A stretch of DNA of 64,000 bases from positions 49,239,159-49,303,158 of the forward strand of contig OX031059.1 in the NCBI GenBank assembly GCA_943736015.1, written 5' to 3'. The number at the start of each line of letters is the position of its first letter. Position 1 is the stretch's first letter. The notes below the pieces were generated by a model. The model had not been told where the DNA came from. It worked only from the letters and a program-made list of their open reading frames with translations, and made no database searches. The DNA is from Tridacna crocea (lineage: Eukaryota > Mollusca > Bivalvia > Cardiida > Cardiidae). Positions 39,178 through 50,393 of this stretch are shown here, piece by piece. A program made the position numbers and the translations under genes.

Positions 39178-39260
39178 TCCCTTAACCTGCATTTCCTCCT
39201 TTTCCCACCATGTTTTCTATCATTCAAATAATAAATTCCAATTTTTGAGTCACACTTAAT
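39178..39260 (+). mobile_element. MITE fragment interrupted by the tandem element at 39261
   Basis: CTTAACCTGCATTTCCTCC through TTTTTGAGTCACACTTAAT. The rest of the arm (CATATGCTTTCAATTTGGACATGTC...TTGTACTGTAA) resumes at about 40150-40202. Confidence 0.65.
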
Positions 39261-40146
39261 TATACCCCCCAAAAGTCTGTTTGGGGGGTATAGAGGAGTC
39301 AGCTTGTCGGTCGGTCAGTCTGTAGCTTTTTGTCCACTCTATTTCTCATAAACTACTGGACAAATTTTATTCAAACTTCACAGGTAAACTCAGTATCAAG
39401 CAGAGATGTGCATATGAAATTTTGGTTGTGGTTCATTGATTTTTCAGAGTTATGGCCCTTTCATGAAATTTCTTGTCCGCTCTTTTTCTCATCAACTATT
39501 GGACAGATTTGATTCAAACTACACAAATAGACTCAGTATCAAGCAGAGATGTGCATATCCTATTTTGGTTATGGTTTATTTAGGTTTCATGGAGTTATGG
39601 CCCTTTGATGATTCTGGACAAATTTCTTTCAAACTTCATGGATAGACTTTGCACTCAGCAAAGATGTGCATATCATAAATTGTTCTTAGTTAATTAAATA
39701 AAATTTCCAAGAGCTAAGCCCTTTTTTGACGTTCTCTTTATGATGGTGCCCTTGCTGAATTGATGAAAATAAATTATACTTTTGATAGAATACTTTTAAC
39801 ACAGCTGTCCGTCCGTCTGTCTGTCTGTGGCTTTTTGTCCGCTCTATTTCTCATAAACTGTTGGACAAATTTTATTCAAACTTCACGGGTAGACTCAGTA
39901 CCAAGCAGAGATGTGCATATGAAATGTTGGTTATGGTTCATTGATTTTTTCACTGAGTTATGGCCCTTTCATGAAATTTCTTGTCCGCTCTTTTTCTCAT
40001 CAACTATTGGACAGGATATTCATCACCTTCAGTGATAGCTCTGGTATAATTGACTCTCCAGTCACTTATTTTGCACTCCTGTGACATTAATCTGTTTTGT
40101 GACAAGGAGCTGTTGAGGGGTATGATCAACATTAGTGATAGCTCTT
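39261..40146 (+). mobile_element. Tandem element inside a MITE (family e)
   Basis: Starts with a hairpin, TATACCCCCC and GGGGGGTATA (39261-39292), then GTCGGTCGGTCAGTCTG. The body has units of about 145-150 bp with TTTGTCC(A/G)CTCTATTTCTC, ATTCAAACTTCAC and AAGCAGAGATGTGCATAT. After a diverged stretch, part of the head (GTCCGTCCGTCTGTCTG) recurs near 39808. It ends GTGATAGCTCTTGT, sharing CTCTTGT with the other caps. Confidence 0.65.
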
Positions 40147-40149
40147 GTG

Positions 40150-41116
40150 TCATCTACATATGCTTTCAATTTGGACATGTCTGAAATTTTGTTGTACTGT
40201 AAGTTTCAGACCTGTTTACCCAATGTTTCACTTTTCAGTAGTTTGGACAGCTTCTCTCAGTAGTTTTCAGCTACCATCAGTAGTTTTTACTTCTGCAAGC
40301 ATTCATTGTCAGCATTAAAACTTCACTACTGGGTTATGTATCAGTAGGCTTTTCAAGCGATCAATCACAGGAAAGTAGGGATAAAAGCAACGCTTTTGCT
40401 TGATTTTTCCTCTTGTTTTTGAAGTGAAAGGTGGTTTAAAAAAATGCAAGGCCGGGGGTCTGGGGGCCAGCTAGGCCCCCAAAAGCTAAAGATGTGTATG
40501 TGCTCTGAAATTGATTATAAGTGTTCAGAAGTATATACATTAATTTGTCCTAGTCTTCTGCTGAAAATCCCAGTACAGCCTACATAAGAATCTGCATATA
40601 TTTCGAAGTTGAGCATATCTACAGCTTTGTTCTGAAACGCTTTCAGTGCTGCATAAATATGCAATACTTACAATAGTTGAGAACAAAGTAAACACTTCAG
40701 AATACCCAAGAAATTAACTTGTGGATACATGCAACACATTATAGCAAGGCATGAAAACACATGATTTCAGCAAAGGCAATCTTATTTTTTGTTTTAAAAA
40801 CTAGAGCCTCAGCAAATGACAAAACTACCTTTGCTCAAATTCAAGCTTGGACAGTTTCACTTTATGATCAAAGGGAATCTACAAGTGACAGTCCCAATGC
40901 CTGGGTCTTAAGTATGACCAGTATAGTTAATATCAACACTGCTAGGACCATTAAACTGACTTCGGGTCTGCCATTTAGCACATGGTGATTCTAAGAAAAA
41001 ACAAGTAATCAAAAGCCCTAACTATGCCAGAGTATTGAGAACGATTAGTATTTTGAATATCAATTTTGACTTATGAATTCAGGATTAGTAATTTTCACGT
41101 CTTCAGATCCTCACTC
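40150..41116. other. MITE remainder, then no recognisable gene
   Basis: After the MITE right arm (to about 40202) there are CAGTAGTTT(T/G) words near 40237-40290 that form a loose repeat. The rest is unremarkable; the ORF at 40761-40988 has no recognisable domain. Confidence 0.4.
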
Positions 41117-41358
41117 CTGTAGCAGTTTTTCATTTAATATGCGAGGAAGATTCAACACGTATCTTGCAGTCATTTTGCCGTGCGCACAAGAGAAGTTGCT
41201 ATTGCAAACCCAACAGTGTACGTATGTGTCTCCTTTTCCTGAAGGTTGTAAGAATGACCACAAGTGATAGTACGCAATTTCATATCTGTGGTTGTTTGTT
41301 TTTTCTTCTTTTTTCCACCTTCGGCGTCCGCTTCAGTTGCCGATCGTTTCGAAGCCAT
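41117..41358 (-). pseudogene. Decayed BED-like zinc-finger gene start
   Basis: An ATG at 41358 opens a lysine-rich N-terminus (MASKRSATEADAEGG then KKKKKQTTTD). After a frameshift near 41270 the minus strand reads YHLWSFLQPSGKGDTY, then HCWVCNSNFSCAHG. After a second frameshift near 41180 it reads NDCKIRVESSSHIK and stops. The CxxC...FSxAHG...ND...H layout resembles BED-type or hAT-associated fingers in transposase-related animal proteins. The first expected histidine reads as arginine. Two frameshifts argue for a pseudogene. A low-scoring alternative is chance similarity. Confidence 0.45.
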
Positions 41359-41429
41359 CGCCCAACAGCCGGGTCTTGGTGACGCTTCTCCATGTCATGG
41401 GTAGGCTTGTAAGCCCTCTGGTTTTTAAT

Positions 41430-41441
41430 TGCGCATGCGTC
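41430..41441 (-). promoter_or_regulatory. NRF1-like site upstream of the zinc-finger remnant
   Basis: TGCGCATGCGTC, one or two bases from the NRF1 consensus TGCGCATGCGCA. It lies about 70 bases upstream of the minus-strand ATG at 41358, a plausible promoter position. Confidence 0.4.
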
Positions 41442-41489
41442 TGACTGCCTACGATCGATATTTAAGTACCCACAATACAAAAACTACCA

Positions 41490-42335
41490 ACACAGACTAT
41501 TTACAGAAATGACCCGATTTTTATGGGACGATCCATAGTTTTCGATTTTCGAGCCGTAGAGCCTAATTTTAATGAAAAATTTGTAGAAACTACAGCGAAT
41601 CCGTAGGAGTAAACAGGTCTGCAGTTCCCAGATGGTCTCATTTTGTATGACAAGTCACAAATATGGATTCATTTTATCTAAAAAATTACTTGATTATGAG
41701 GTAGAATGATCTTTGTACATGCAGATAATATTGACCAAAGCAAAAAGATTCAACTCGGGTTAGCATGTGCCGACTGTGCAGGCTGACCTGGCTGGATACT
41801 TCTAGCAGATCTCTGTGTTAAGCCTTTTTTATCATAGTGCATGGCTAAAATGTATAGACATTTTCACTGGAAATACAAAATGGATGGATAGTGTAGTGAA
41901 AATGAGAAACTGCTGGTATTTTATCCTGCTAAATAAGTGAAACCAATAGTATAAAAATAAATTTTGTTATTTTACTGTTATTTTGTGGTTCAAACAAATC
42001 TCCCTGTTGTACACTAAAGGTCCTGTTTCTGTGCTGTCTGATCTTGATCTAATCTGTCCACAAAATGGTCCTTAAGTTGCTCTTAGCAGCCCAAAATTTT
42101 GTTGTTCGGTGAAGAGGTAATGGAATGCATGTAGTTTGACTCCTTTATTTTTTAGTATCAAATCGGTTTACTGACAAAAATGTCTTTTTTCATTTTAAAA
42201 AGCCTTGATCTAATCCCTTGCCATCCAGGATCAATGTGCCTGTATTAAAAAAAGACCAAGTAATGCATATTTCTACATTAACTTACCACTGTCACCAGTA
42301 TGCTCATGTTTGTGTCTTCTGTACTAAGGTGTTTT
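41490..42335. other. No recognisable gene
   Basis: Contains a GTGCCGACTGTGCAGGCTGACC fragment near 41767, similar to 32063 and 49625, from a small dispersed repeat. No exon is supported. Confidence 0.4.
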
Positions 42336-43492
42336 TCACCCCTTGACATAAATTTCCGGCAATTGGGCAGTTATACCAAGGTCTTCCAAAAGCAACAATG
42401 AGTGTCTGAATCCTCTATCTACTACAACTATATCATCCTCCTGTACCCATTGTCTAATATCATCAAGATTTGACTTTAAGATGTGATTCAAAATAGAGGC
42501 ATCACTGTTTTTAGAGTCAGGAAAGTATGACCCTAGTATGGAAGCATTATATCCAGATGTTGATGTGATAAGCATTGGTTTGACAAGAGGTCTACCTTTG
42601 TGCAAACTGTATGATCTTTGTTTGAAAAGAAAGTTGTGTCTCTTTGCTATGTAAATGTATCTTCCATTTAACATTAAAATTGCACTGGGCTTTTCAACAT
42701 TTCCATGTGGTCTCTGTGCCAAGGGTATGATTTTCAATGAGAGTCTGTCTTGATTTGTGGTAAAATCCAAGGTTGTTTGGCAAGAAATATTCTATCAATG
42801 CTGCCCAAAAAGCGTTTATGGCCCTCCTTACACTGGACTTACTGATGTTAAAGAATGTAGCAAGTAACTTGTCTGCCATGCCATTTTTCATTTTGCTTAA
42901 AATTAAAGCCAATGTTTTTCTCTGGCTTCTGGATGGTGTAATACAATGATGGACGCACTGAAATATATTGCTGGAGCCAGTCAGTTGCATGTAATCCTTG
43001 TCACTTACAGTGTTCAGTCTAGTATTGTTTTGTCGAATACAAATCTCATGAAGTCGATTAAGGATATCCAATAGCATACTTCTATTCATGCAACAATGAT
43101 CAGACAACACAATGAGATGTTTCAAACATGCCTCTTTCAGTTCTCTATCTCAAACATGTCTCGTGCAACATTGAGATCCAAAGGGTAGCCAAATATTTTT
43201 TTAAGTAAAACTTGCATTCTACTATTTGATGAAACTACCACAAGCTTTAGGCCTAGCTTTCCTCAAATAAAACAATAGGTTTTATTTATTGTTGTTTTTA
43301 ATGGTACTGGAATGGATGGTGGGCTACTTGTTTTCTGTCTCTTGTCTTGTAGAGGTTCATAGTCAGAGTCTAAGTCCAAATCCTGCTTTCTTTTTGCTGA
43401 CTGCAGCTTTTCTGTGTCATTATATTTATGTCTACAATTATTACACAGAACTGGGTCCTTTTCAAAATCAACAAAAACTGTTTTCCTCAATA

Positions 43493-44828
43493 CGAGGGAC
43501 ACTTTTTAAGTTCGTAGAGTAAGCCTATAACTTTATAACACGAATATGAAGTTGCATGATTTTTTACACAGCACTTGCGTAATCATTCCTCTCTCGAAGG
43601 GTGTCACGGTATGCGGTGCACGAGGTCCACGTGCACGCTGCACTGGGTATTTTCAACATGTGGTTTTATACACTGTAGTAAAATATAGCGTTCAATATGG
43701 ATGGAAAAATCTCTGAACAGAGGGTATATTGTAAGATTTGAGCACAGCTCAGGTTTCCGCTAACAGAAATTCATGCTGACTTGCAAACAGTTTATGGGAA
43801 TGGTGCTTTAAAATATGCTACAGTTTGCAAGTGGGTACGTCGTTTTAATGATGGTCGAGAGTCAATTGAAAATGACCCTCAGGTGGGTAGGCCGGTTTCC
43901 ATTTTGACGGAAAAGAACATTGCTACTGTGAAAACGTTAATTGAGGAAGACGCATGTTAAACCGTTCAAGAGATAGAAGAATTAAGTGGCATTCATTCGT
44001 CAAGTGTTTTGAAGATCTTACGTGAACGACTTGGGCTACGTAAGATCTGCGCGCGCTGGGTGCCCCATTTGCTCACTGACGAGCAGAAACAAAGTCGGGT
44101 TAGACTTGCATCACAAGTTATAGAAAAACATGATAAATGTGACCCACGTCGTTTGGAAGAGATAGTTACAGGTGATAAAAACCTGGATCTATCATTTTCA
44201 ACCCGATTCTAAGGCTAAAAATAAGGTTTGGATTTCATCTGAGGGTGACAGACCTGTCATTGCGCGCCGTTGCAAAACATCAAATCGCATGTTGTATGCG
44301 ATATTTTTTATTCGAAAGGTCCAGTCCTTCAAATTGCAGTCCCGAAAGGTAGTTCTGCCTCTGGAAAGTTTTACAGAGAAATTGTTCTTACTCAACTTGT
44401 TGATTTCTATCTGAAACGCAGACTGCGCACCAGTGTCCGCGGCAAATTACTCCATGATAACGCACAGGCTCATAAATCCGCTACAGTACAGGAATATCTG
44501 AAAGTATCTGGGCTCGATGTCTTAGATCATACCCCATACAGCCCTAACCTATCCCCCTGTGACTTTTGGTTGTTCCCAAGACTAAAGGAAATGCTGGCAG
44601 GGCACCGTTTTGAATCCCGTTGTGGTATAGGCAGTGCGGTCTGCCAGTGTCTGCAATATATACCTAAAGAGGACTACCGGGCGGTGTTCCGGAAATGGGT
44701 AGATTGGTGTAAAACGTGTGTGGAGGCAGATGGGGCATATTTGGAAGGTCTTAGATAAATATAATTTTGATATTTCAAGCAGTTTTAAAAAGACCCCCCT
44801 ACTCTACGAACTTAAAAAGTGTCCCTCG
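43493..44828 (+). mobile_element. Complete but inactive mariner element
   Basis: 1336 bp with perfect TIRs of at least 29 bp beginning CGAGGGACACTTTTTAAG, and TA on both sides (43491-43492, 44829-44830). It encodes a single transposase gene. It lies inside the minus-strand DDE gene, so it is younger than that gene. The identical TIRs contrast with a disabled gene, so it may have been moved by transposase supplied from elsewhere. Confidence 0.9.
43697..44758 (+). pseudogene. Mariner transposase, disabled (D34D)
   Basis: Starts MDGKISEQRVYCKI, then an in-frame TGA. The helix-turn-helix region follows (EIHADLQTVYGNG, VCKWVRRFNDGRESIEND, GRPVS), then a TAA after EEDAC. KILRERLGLRKICARWVPH and VTGD follow. 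A frameshift near 44180 moves to TWIYHFQPD, and another near 44300 moves to the frame open from 44270. The second and third catalytic aspartates are seen in LLHDNAQAH and LSPCD, 34 residues apart, which is the mariner D34D spacing. Usual family signature YSPDLAPCD reads YSPNLSPCD here. Confidence 0.88.
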
Positions 44829-45129
44829 TAGTTTCTGAAGGCGTGCATTGCATTTTCTTTGTTCTTTTGGCTTTGTCCTTTTCATACATATAAAACAGTT
44901 AAAGTAATTATCCTTTACACCTGCCATCCTGTAAAATATATATTAGAAGATGATTATTATCTGCTGACCCAATCAATAATAACAAGCAATTTCGTTGAAA
45001 TGATATCCCCTGCCGAAAAAGACCTTTTTTGATACAAACGTATAAGAGGTATTGTGTTTTGCATGTACATGTGGCCTTTTTGTTATATGTCCATGATGAA
45101 ATAAATTCATCAAAGGGTAATCAGTCGAA

Positions 45130-47369
45130 AAAAGCCTGTAATCTAAATGAAAATGTGCGAACAAAAATCCAAAGTAAAAATTTACAAAGGGCAATAACTC
45201 CAAAAATACTGAAGATAGAGTTATGGTTCTTGTGCACTGCACTTTTCCTCAATTAGTTCTGTATGTGTATGAAATTTTAAGTTCCTAGCTTTTATACTTT
45301 TGGAGATATATGCCAGACAGAAATCCAAAATAAAAATTAACAAAGGGCAATAACTCAAAAAATTACTAAAGACAGAGTTTTGGTTTTTGTGAAGTGCACT
45401 TCTCCTTAATGAATTCTATAAGTGTATGAAGTTTGAAGTTACTAGCCTTTGTACTTTTGGAGATATGCTCCGAACAAAATTCCAAAGTGAAAATTTACAA
45501 AGAGCAATAACTCAACAATTACAAGTTCCTACCTTTCATACTTTTGGAGATATGCTCCTGACAAAAATTCCAGAAGAAAATGTGCAAAGGGCAATAACTC
45601 CAAAAACACTGAAGATAGAGTAATGGTTCTTGTACACTGCATGCCTCCTTAATGAAATCTATCCACTTGTGAGGTTTGAAGTTGATATTTCAAATACTTT
45701 TGGAGATATGCTCCAGACAAAAATCCAAAGTTAAAATTTACAAAAGGCAATAACTCCAAAAATACTGAAGACAGTAATGAATCTTTCGCACTGCACGCCT
45801 CCTCAATGAGTTCTACATATGTGTAAGTTTCGAGTTCTTACCTTTTATACTTTTGGAGATATGCTTCGGACAAAAATTCAAAGTTAAAATTTACAAAGGG
45901 CAATAACTCCAAAAATACTGAAAACAGAGTAATGAATCTTTTGCACTGCATGCCTCCTCAATGAGTTCTATATGTGTGTGAAGTTTCAAGTTCCTAGCTT
46001 TCACACTTTTGGAGATATGCTCCAGACAAAAATTCCATAAAAAAATGTACAAAGGGCAATTACTCCAAAAAGATTGAAGATAGAGTAATGGTTCTTGTAC
46101 ACTGCACGCCTCCTTAATGAGATCTATCTACTTGTGAAGTTTCGAGTTCTTACCTTTCATACTTTTGGAGGTATGCTCTGGACAAAAATTCAAAGTTAAA
46201 ATTTACAAGGGGCAATAACTCCAAAATTACTGAAGACAGAGTAATGAATCTTTTGCACTGCATGCCTCCTCAATGAGTTCTATATGTGTGTGAAGTTTCG
46301 AGTTCCTACCTTTCATACTTTTGGAGATATGCTCCGGACAAAAATTCAAAGTAAAAATTTACAAAGGGCAATAACTCCAAAAATACTGAAGATAGAGTAA
46401 TGGTTCTTGTACACTGCATGCTTCCTTAATGAGATCTATCCACTTGTGAAGTTTCAAGTTCCTACCTTTCATACTTTTGGAGATATGCTACGGACAAAAA
46501 TTCAAAGTAAAAATATACAAAGGGCAATAACTCCAAAAATACTGAAGATAGAGTAATTGTTCTTGTACACTGCATGCCTCCTTAATGACATCCATCCACT
46601 TATGAAGTTTCAAATTCCTAGCTTTCATACTTTTGGAGATATGCTACGGACAAAAATCCAAAGTTAAAATTTACAAAGGGCAATAACTCCTAAATTACTG
46701 AAGACAGAGTTATGGATCTTTCGCACTGCTCGCCTCCTCAATAAGTTCTATATGTGTGTGAAGTTTCGAGTTCCTACCTTTCATACTTTTGGAGATATGC
46801 TCTGGACAAAAATTCAAAGTAAAAATTTACAATGGGCAACAACTCCAAAAACACTGAAGATAGAGTAATGGTTCTTGTACACTGCACGCTTCCTTAATAA
46901 GATCTATCCACTTGTGAAGTTTCAAGTTCCTACCTTTCATACTTTTGGAGATATGCTCCGGACAAAAATCCAAAGTTAAAATTTACAAAGGGCAATAACT
47001 CCAAAATTACTGAAGACATAGTTATGGATCTTTCACACTGCACGCCTCCTCAATGAGTTCTATATGTGTGTGAAATTTCGAGTTCCTACCTTTCATACTT
47101 TTGGAGATATGCTCCGGACAAAAATTCAAAGTAAAAATTTACAAAGGGCAATAACTCCAAAAATACTGAAGATAGAGTAATGGTTCTTGTACACTGCACG
47201 CCTCCTTAATAAGATCTATCCACTTGTGAAGTTTCAAGTTCCTAGCTTTCATACTTTTGGAGATATGCTCCGGACAAAAAGCGGAAGGACGGAATGACGC
47301 AATGACGGAATGACGGAAGGACGGACGGAGACTATTACCATATCCCCCGCCGCCTTTCGGCGGGGGATA
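45130..47369 (-). mobile_element. 156-bp tandem element (family c), about 13 units
   Basis: Units share TACTTTTGGAGATATGCTCC, ACAAAGGGCAATAACTCC, ATAGAGTAATGGTTCTTG and CACTGCACGCCTCCTTAATG. Spacing is exactly 156 bp between 46323, 46479, 46635, 46791, 46947, 47103 and 47259. Two alternating versions of the second half (GATAGAGTAATGGTTC and GACAGAGTTATGGATC) appear. The right end has GGACGGAATGACG repeats and a GC-rich hairpin, TATCCCCCGCCG / CGGCGGGGGATA (47341-47369), which is the head of the element read on the minus strand. A shorter unit lies near 45500-45585. Confidence 0.8.
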
Positions 47370-47469
47370 ATAAAAAAGGTTGCAAATAAAAAAATTGGTC
47401 GCAACAGGATTCAATCTTCACACCCTTAACTCTTTATCATATGACAAAATCTGTATTAGATTCATGTCT

Positions 47470-47697
47470 TAAGTCTTTACTGAATAACAAAATTTTGTAC
47501 TAGTCCAAAGTGAAAGCATTTGCAGACGACAAAATAAATGAGAGCAAAGAATTGAATTTTGATTTTGGAAGGGTTGGAAACATTGTGGGAAAAGGAGAAA
47601 ATGCTGTTTATCAACATTTTCTCCTTTTCCCACAATGTTTTCAAATAGGCTTCTTAATCAGAGTAGTTAAAAGACTGGATTGTGTGGTAAAAGGTTA
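47470..47697 (-). mobile_element. Hairpin MITE copy
   Basis: AGTCTTTACTGAATAACAAAATTTTG to GTGTGGTAAAAGGTTAA. Left TTAA lost; the stem is TTGTGGGAAAAGGAGAAAATG with CATTTTCTCCTTTTCCCAC. Confidence 0.8.
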
Positions 47698-48027
47698 AGG
47701 CTTTTTTTTTTTAATGATGGATGAATGCGACAGCTGGTGTGCAGATGAACAGTTAATCTTAGCCATGATAAAGAATATCTAAAATCTACTATTCAAAAGT
47801 CAAACATCAGTGTGAATAAAATCATAATATGTTACGTACTATCACCTGTCAGATGTGAGGTCCATACAGAAAACCACAAAACCTAGCCTTTTATGAAATT
47901 TAGCAGTGGTGCCAGGACTCAACCAAAATCCATTTCACTTTTTTACTTTTTGTCATATTTCAAAGAGCCTAATTCAGAGGATATCAAGTTGGTCAAGGGA
48001 TGGTACCCTACAAAAATATAAAGCTTT
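47698..48027. other. No recognisable gene
   Basis: A T run at 47701-47713 then ordinary AT-rich sequence. Confidence 0.4.
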
Positions 48028-48197
48028 TTAACTCTTTCCCAAATGACAAATTTTAGACTCTTCCAAACTAAAAGAGATTGCAGAGGACAATTTTAAACTT
48101 GATGAAAATGACTGAAAGTTTTCCTCTTCCCACAGTGTATTCAAAAGACTTATATTGCAGACACATAAAAACGAGGGCTTGTTTGGGAAAGGGTTAA
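48028..48197 (-). mobile_element. Deleted hairpin MITE
   Basis: TTAACTCTTTCCCAAATGAC to GTTTGGGAAAGGGTTAA, with the left half of the central hairpin lost. Confidence 0.75.
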
Positions 48198-48280
48198 ACA
48201 GTTATTTTTGTGGTTTCAGGTGAAAAAGACAAAACCACAATTAGATATAATCTTATTTCTGGTTAAACCGAAACCTGTAC

Positions 48281-48508
48281 TAACTCTTTGCCATGTGATA
48301 AAATTGTAGACTTGTCCTTATTCAAAGCATTTGCAGATGAAAATTTAGAGTGGACTCCAATGATAGACCATGTCTTTGATAGGGTAGGAAACATTAAGGG
48401 AAAAGGAGAAAATGCTGGTTACCAGCATTTTCTCCTTTTCCCACAATGTTTTCAAAATACTTCTTTCTCAGGGTTGTTAAAAGTCAGGATTTGTGGTAAA
48501 GAGTTGAT
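48281..48508 (-). mobile_element. Hairpin MITE copy
   Basis: CTAACTCTTTGCCATGTGATAAAAT to GTGGTAAAGAGTTGA. The stem arms around CTGGTTACCAG are intact in their inner 20 bases. Confidence 0.75.
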
Positions 48509-49264
48509 AAACTTGGATATGTATATACATTATTAAATTACAAAGTCTACTTACATCAGACACATTTTCAAAACAGCCATTTTATGCTGTCTAAAAATTG
48601 GTCATACGTGAGGCTAGATCCTATAGTGAGTGAGCATGCACCTTTCAGCTGGTTATGCCTGGAAACACGGTCACTAGACTGTCACTTTTACTTCCTTCTC
48701 ATCCAAAAGCAGAATTTAACTTTCAAGTTGAGATTTTTTTTTTGCCTTCTAACTGAGCCTAGGTATTACAACAAGGAAAAAATTAGCCAGAAAGAAGTCA
48801 AGGTCATTTTCAAAGAGAAAAACCCATTCTTTTAACATAACCATTTTTGTGGCCAAGACCCTAAATAACTAGAAATTTTAAGCTAAGTGACTATGACAAC
48901 AAAATCAAACATATCTCAGTCAATGCTCAATGGAAATTTTTTTCTGTCTTTATTACCCATTTTCATTTATGAACATGTAGGGTACACTGATCACATTGCA
49001 TAAAAAATAGCCTTTTTACCAAAAATTTCATTCTAAAGTATAAAACTAAAGGGTTCCTCATATTTTTTAAATTTTTTTCATGTGACCAGCCAAATGCACA
49101 TTTCTCAGCTTTTTCTTTAAAAGTCAAACATTATTAGTTAAACTGAGAGTGGGAAATGTAAAAGTTGATGGCCTTTACAGAACTGTAACTTAATTGTCAT
49201 GGAATATACCAGTACTGCAAATTAAATTATACATGGCTCAATATTGTTAGAATATTTTCATCTT
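48509..49264. other. No recognisable gene
   Basis: AT-rich with runs of T. The 83-codon ORF at 48584-48835 has no recognisable domain. Confidence 0.35.
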
Positions 49265-49493
49265 TTAACCCTTTACTCCATAGATACTCATTTCAACACA
49301 CTGCTTGTAGGAGCCTTTGGAAAACATTGTGGCCAAAAGTGAAATTGTTCGTGACGAGCAATTTCACCTTTTGTCACAATGTTTTCTATGCAATTAAAAG
49401 GTGTCATAAACACAAAAGAAACGGCTTCATCCTTGCTTTTATTTAGGGTCAATTAGAGATACCATAGAAATGCCTTATGGGGTAAAGGGTTAA
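49265..49493 (+). mobile_element. Second copy of MITE subfamily 2
   Basis: TTAACCCTTTACTCCATAG to ATGGGGTAAAGGGTTAA, hairpin GTGAAATTGTTCGTGACGAG / CAATTTCAC. About 85-90% like the copy at 32341 by eye. Confidence 0.8.
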
Positions 49494-49604
49494 ACTGCTA
49501 GGAACTAAAATGAAATTTTCAATTCAATAGTAACATCTCCCAATGTTCTAATTTCCAAGCTATGTTCTGTGGAATATTATCTCCATATCGGACAGTATAA
49601 CTCC

Positions 49605-49639
49605 AAGATCAGACTGCACTTTCTGTGCAGTCTGATCTT
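49605..49639. repeat. Perfect 15-bp hairpin AAGATCAGACTGCAC
   Basis: Arms 49605-49619 and 49625-49639 around a 5-base loop. Related GTGCAGTCTGACC or TGTGCAGGCTGACC words occur at 27233, 32063 and 41777, so it is the centre of another small dispersed element. Confidence 0.7.
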
Positions 49640-49729
49640 GATTTACATTGCTCGCAAAAGGTCAGCCAGTCATGATAAGTAGCCTTTAGGTTAATAATGA
49701 TGATTATTAATTAACTATTAGATTATATT

Positions 49730-50393
49730 GAAGTAATACATGGAAACTGGTCCACGCGATACTGGTCACATTTCTTACTTCATATAGTATACAGGTCGTG
49801 ACCCCGGCTTAATACAACTCAACCTCCGATCAATACAGTTGACCTCTTATCAATATTGATGACCTGCGACAAATACAGAAATCCTTGAACGCGATTGGTC
49901 AAAAGTTCAGTGGTGTGAGCGTCTGCGCTTACTTAGATATTCATATCTCCTGTCCATTTCAATCATAACTATAGCTTGGTAAAACTGCTGATTCATGACG
50001 TAATAATGACGTAAATTCATGACGTCATTATAGTACTGAGCATTTGCAGGTTCAGTAGCTTTATTATTAGAACATGAGAAGTTCAATACGCTTGAACTAA
50101 GTTGAAAATAAGATTGTTAGAACCCAGCGAAGTGACAATGGGTTTTCATCTCTCTCGTTAAATTTACTGTTCGATATTTTATCAATATTTAGAGAATATA
50201 AATATAGCTAGTTGAACTTCGGATTCGATAATGATAAAAAAGAAGACCATTATGAAATCTTGTATACATGTTTGTTTACATTGCTTTGACTGCAAAAAAA
50301 GTCCCGGCACTGCTGAAAATTTTTTCTCATAGTTATGAAAAAAAGAATTCAGCCAATCAGAACTCAATTCTGGGCCAACATTTAATTAATAAA
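49730..50393. other. No gene; cluster of CRE-like sites
   Basis: Two TGACGTAA (49996-50003, 50007-50014) and one TGACGTCA (50020-50027) lie within 32 bases. Upstream, GACCTCTTATCAATATTGATGACC-type words form a loose inverted pattern with AATACA. No exon is recognised. Confidence 0.4.

Larger units (their letters stand above)
42336..44927 (-). pseudogene. DDE transposase-like gene, broken and split by mariner
   Basis: The minus strand starts at ATG 44927 (MAGVKDNYFNCFIC...) and reads to the mariner at 44831. With the mariner and one TA removed the frame continues at 43490 (LRKTVFVDFEKDPVLCNNC) to a stop at 43263. CFIC and CNNC form two CxxC pairs, probably zinc-binding. Further pieces are 42694-43125 (ANNLGFYHKSR-type helical region) and 42336-42770 (RSYSLHKGRPLVKPM, VVDRGFR), typical of DDE_Tnp_4-like proteins. 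A frameshift lies near 42705-42740. The likely first catalytic aspartate reads N in LMLNGRY, and the protein stops early at VKG. So it is not an active transposase. Confidence 0.65.
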
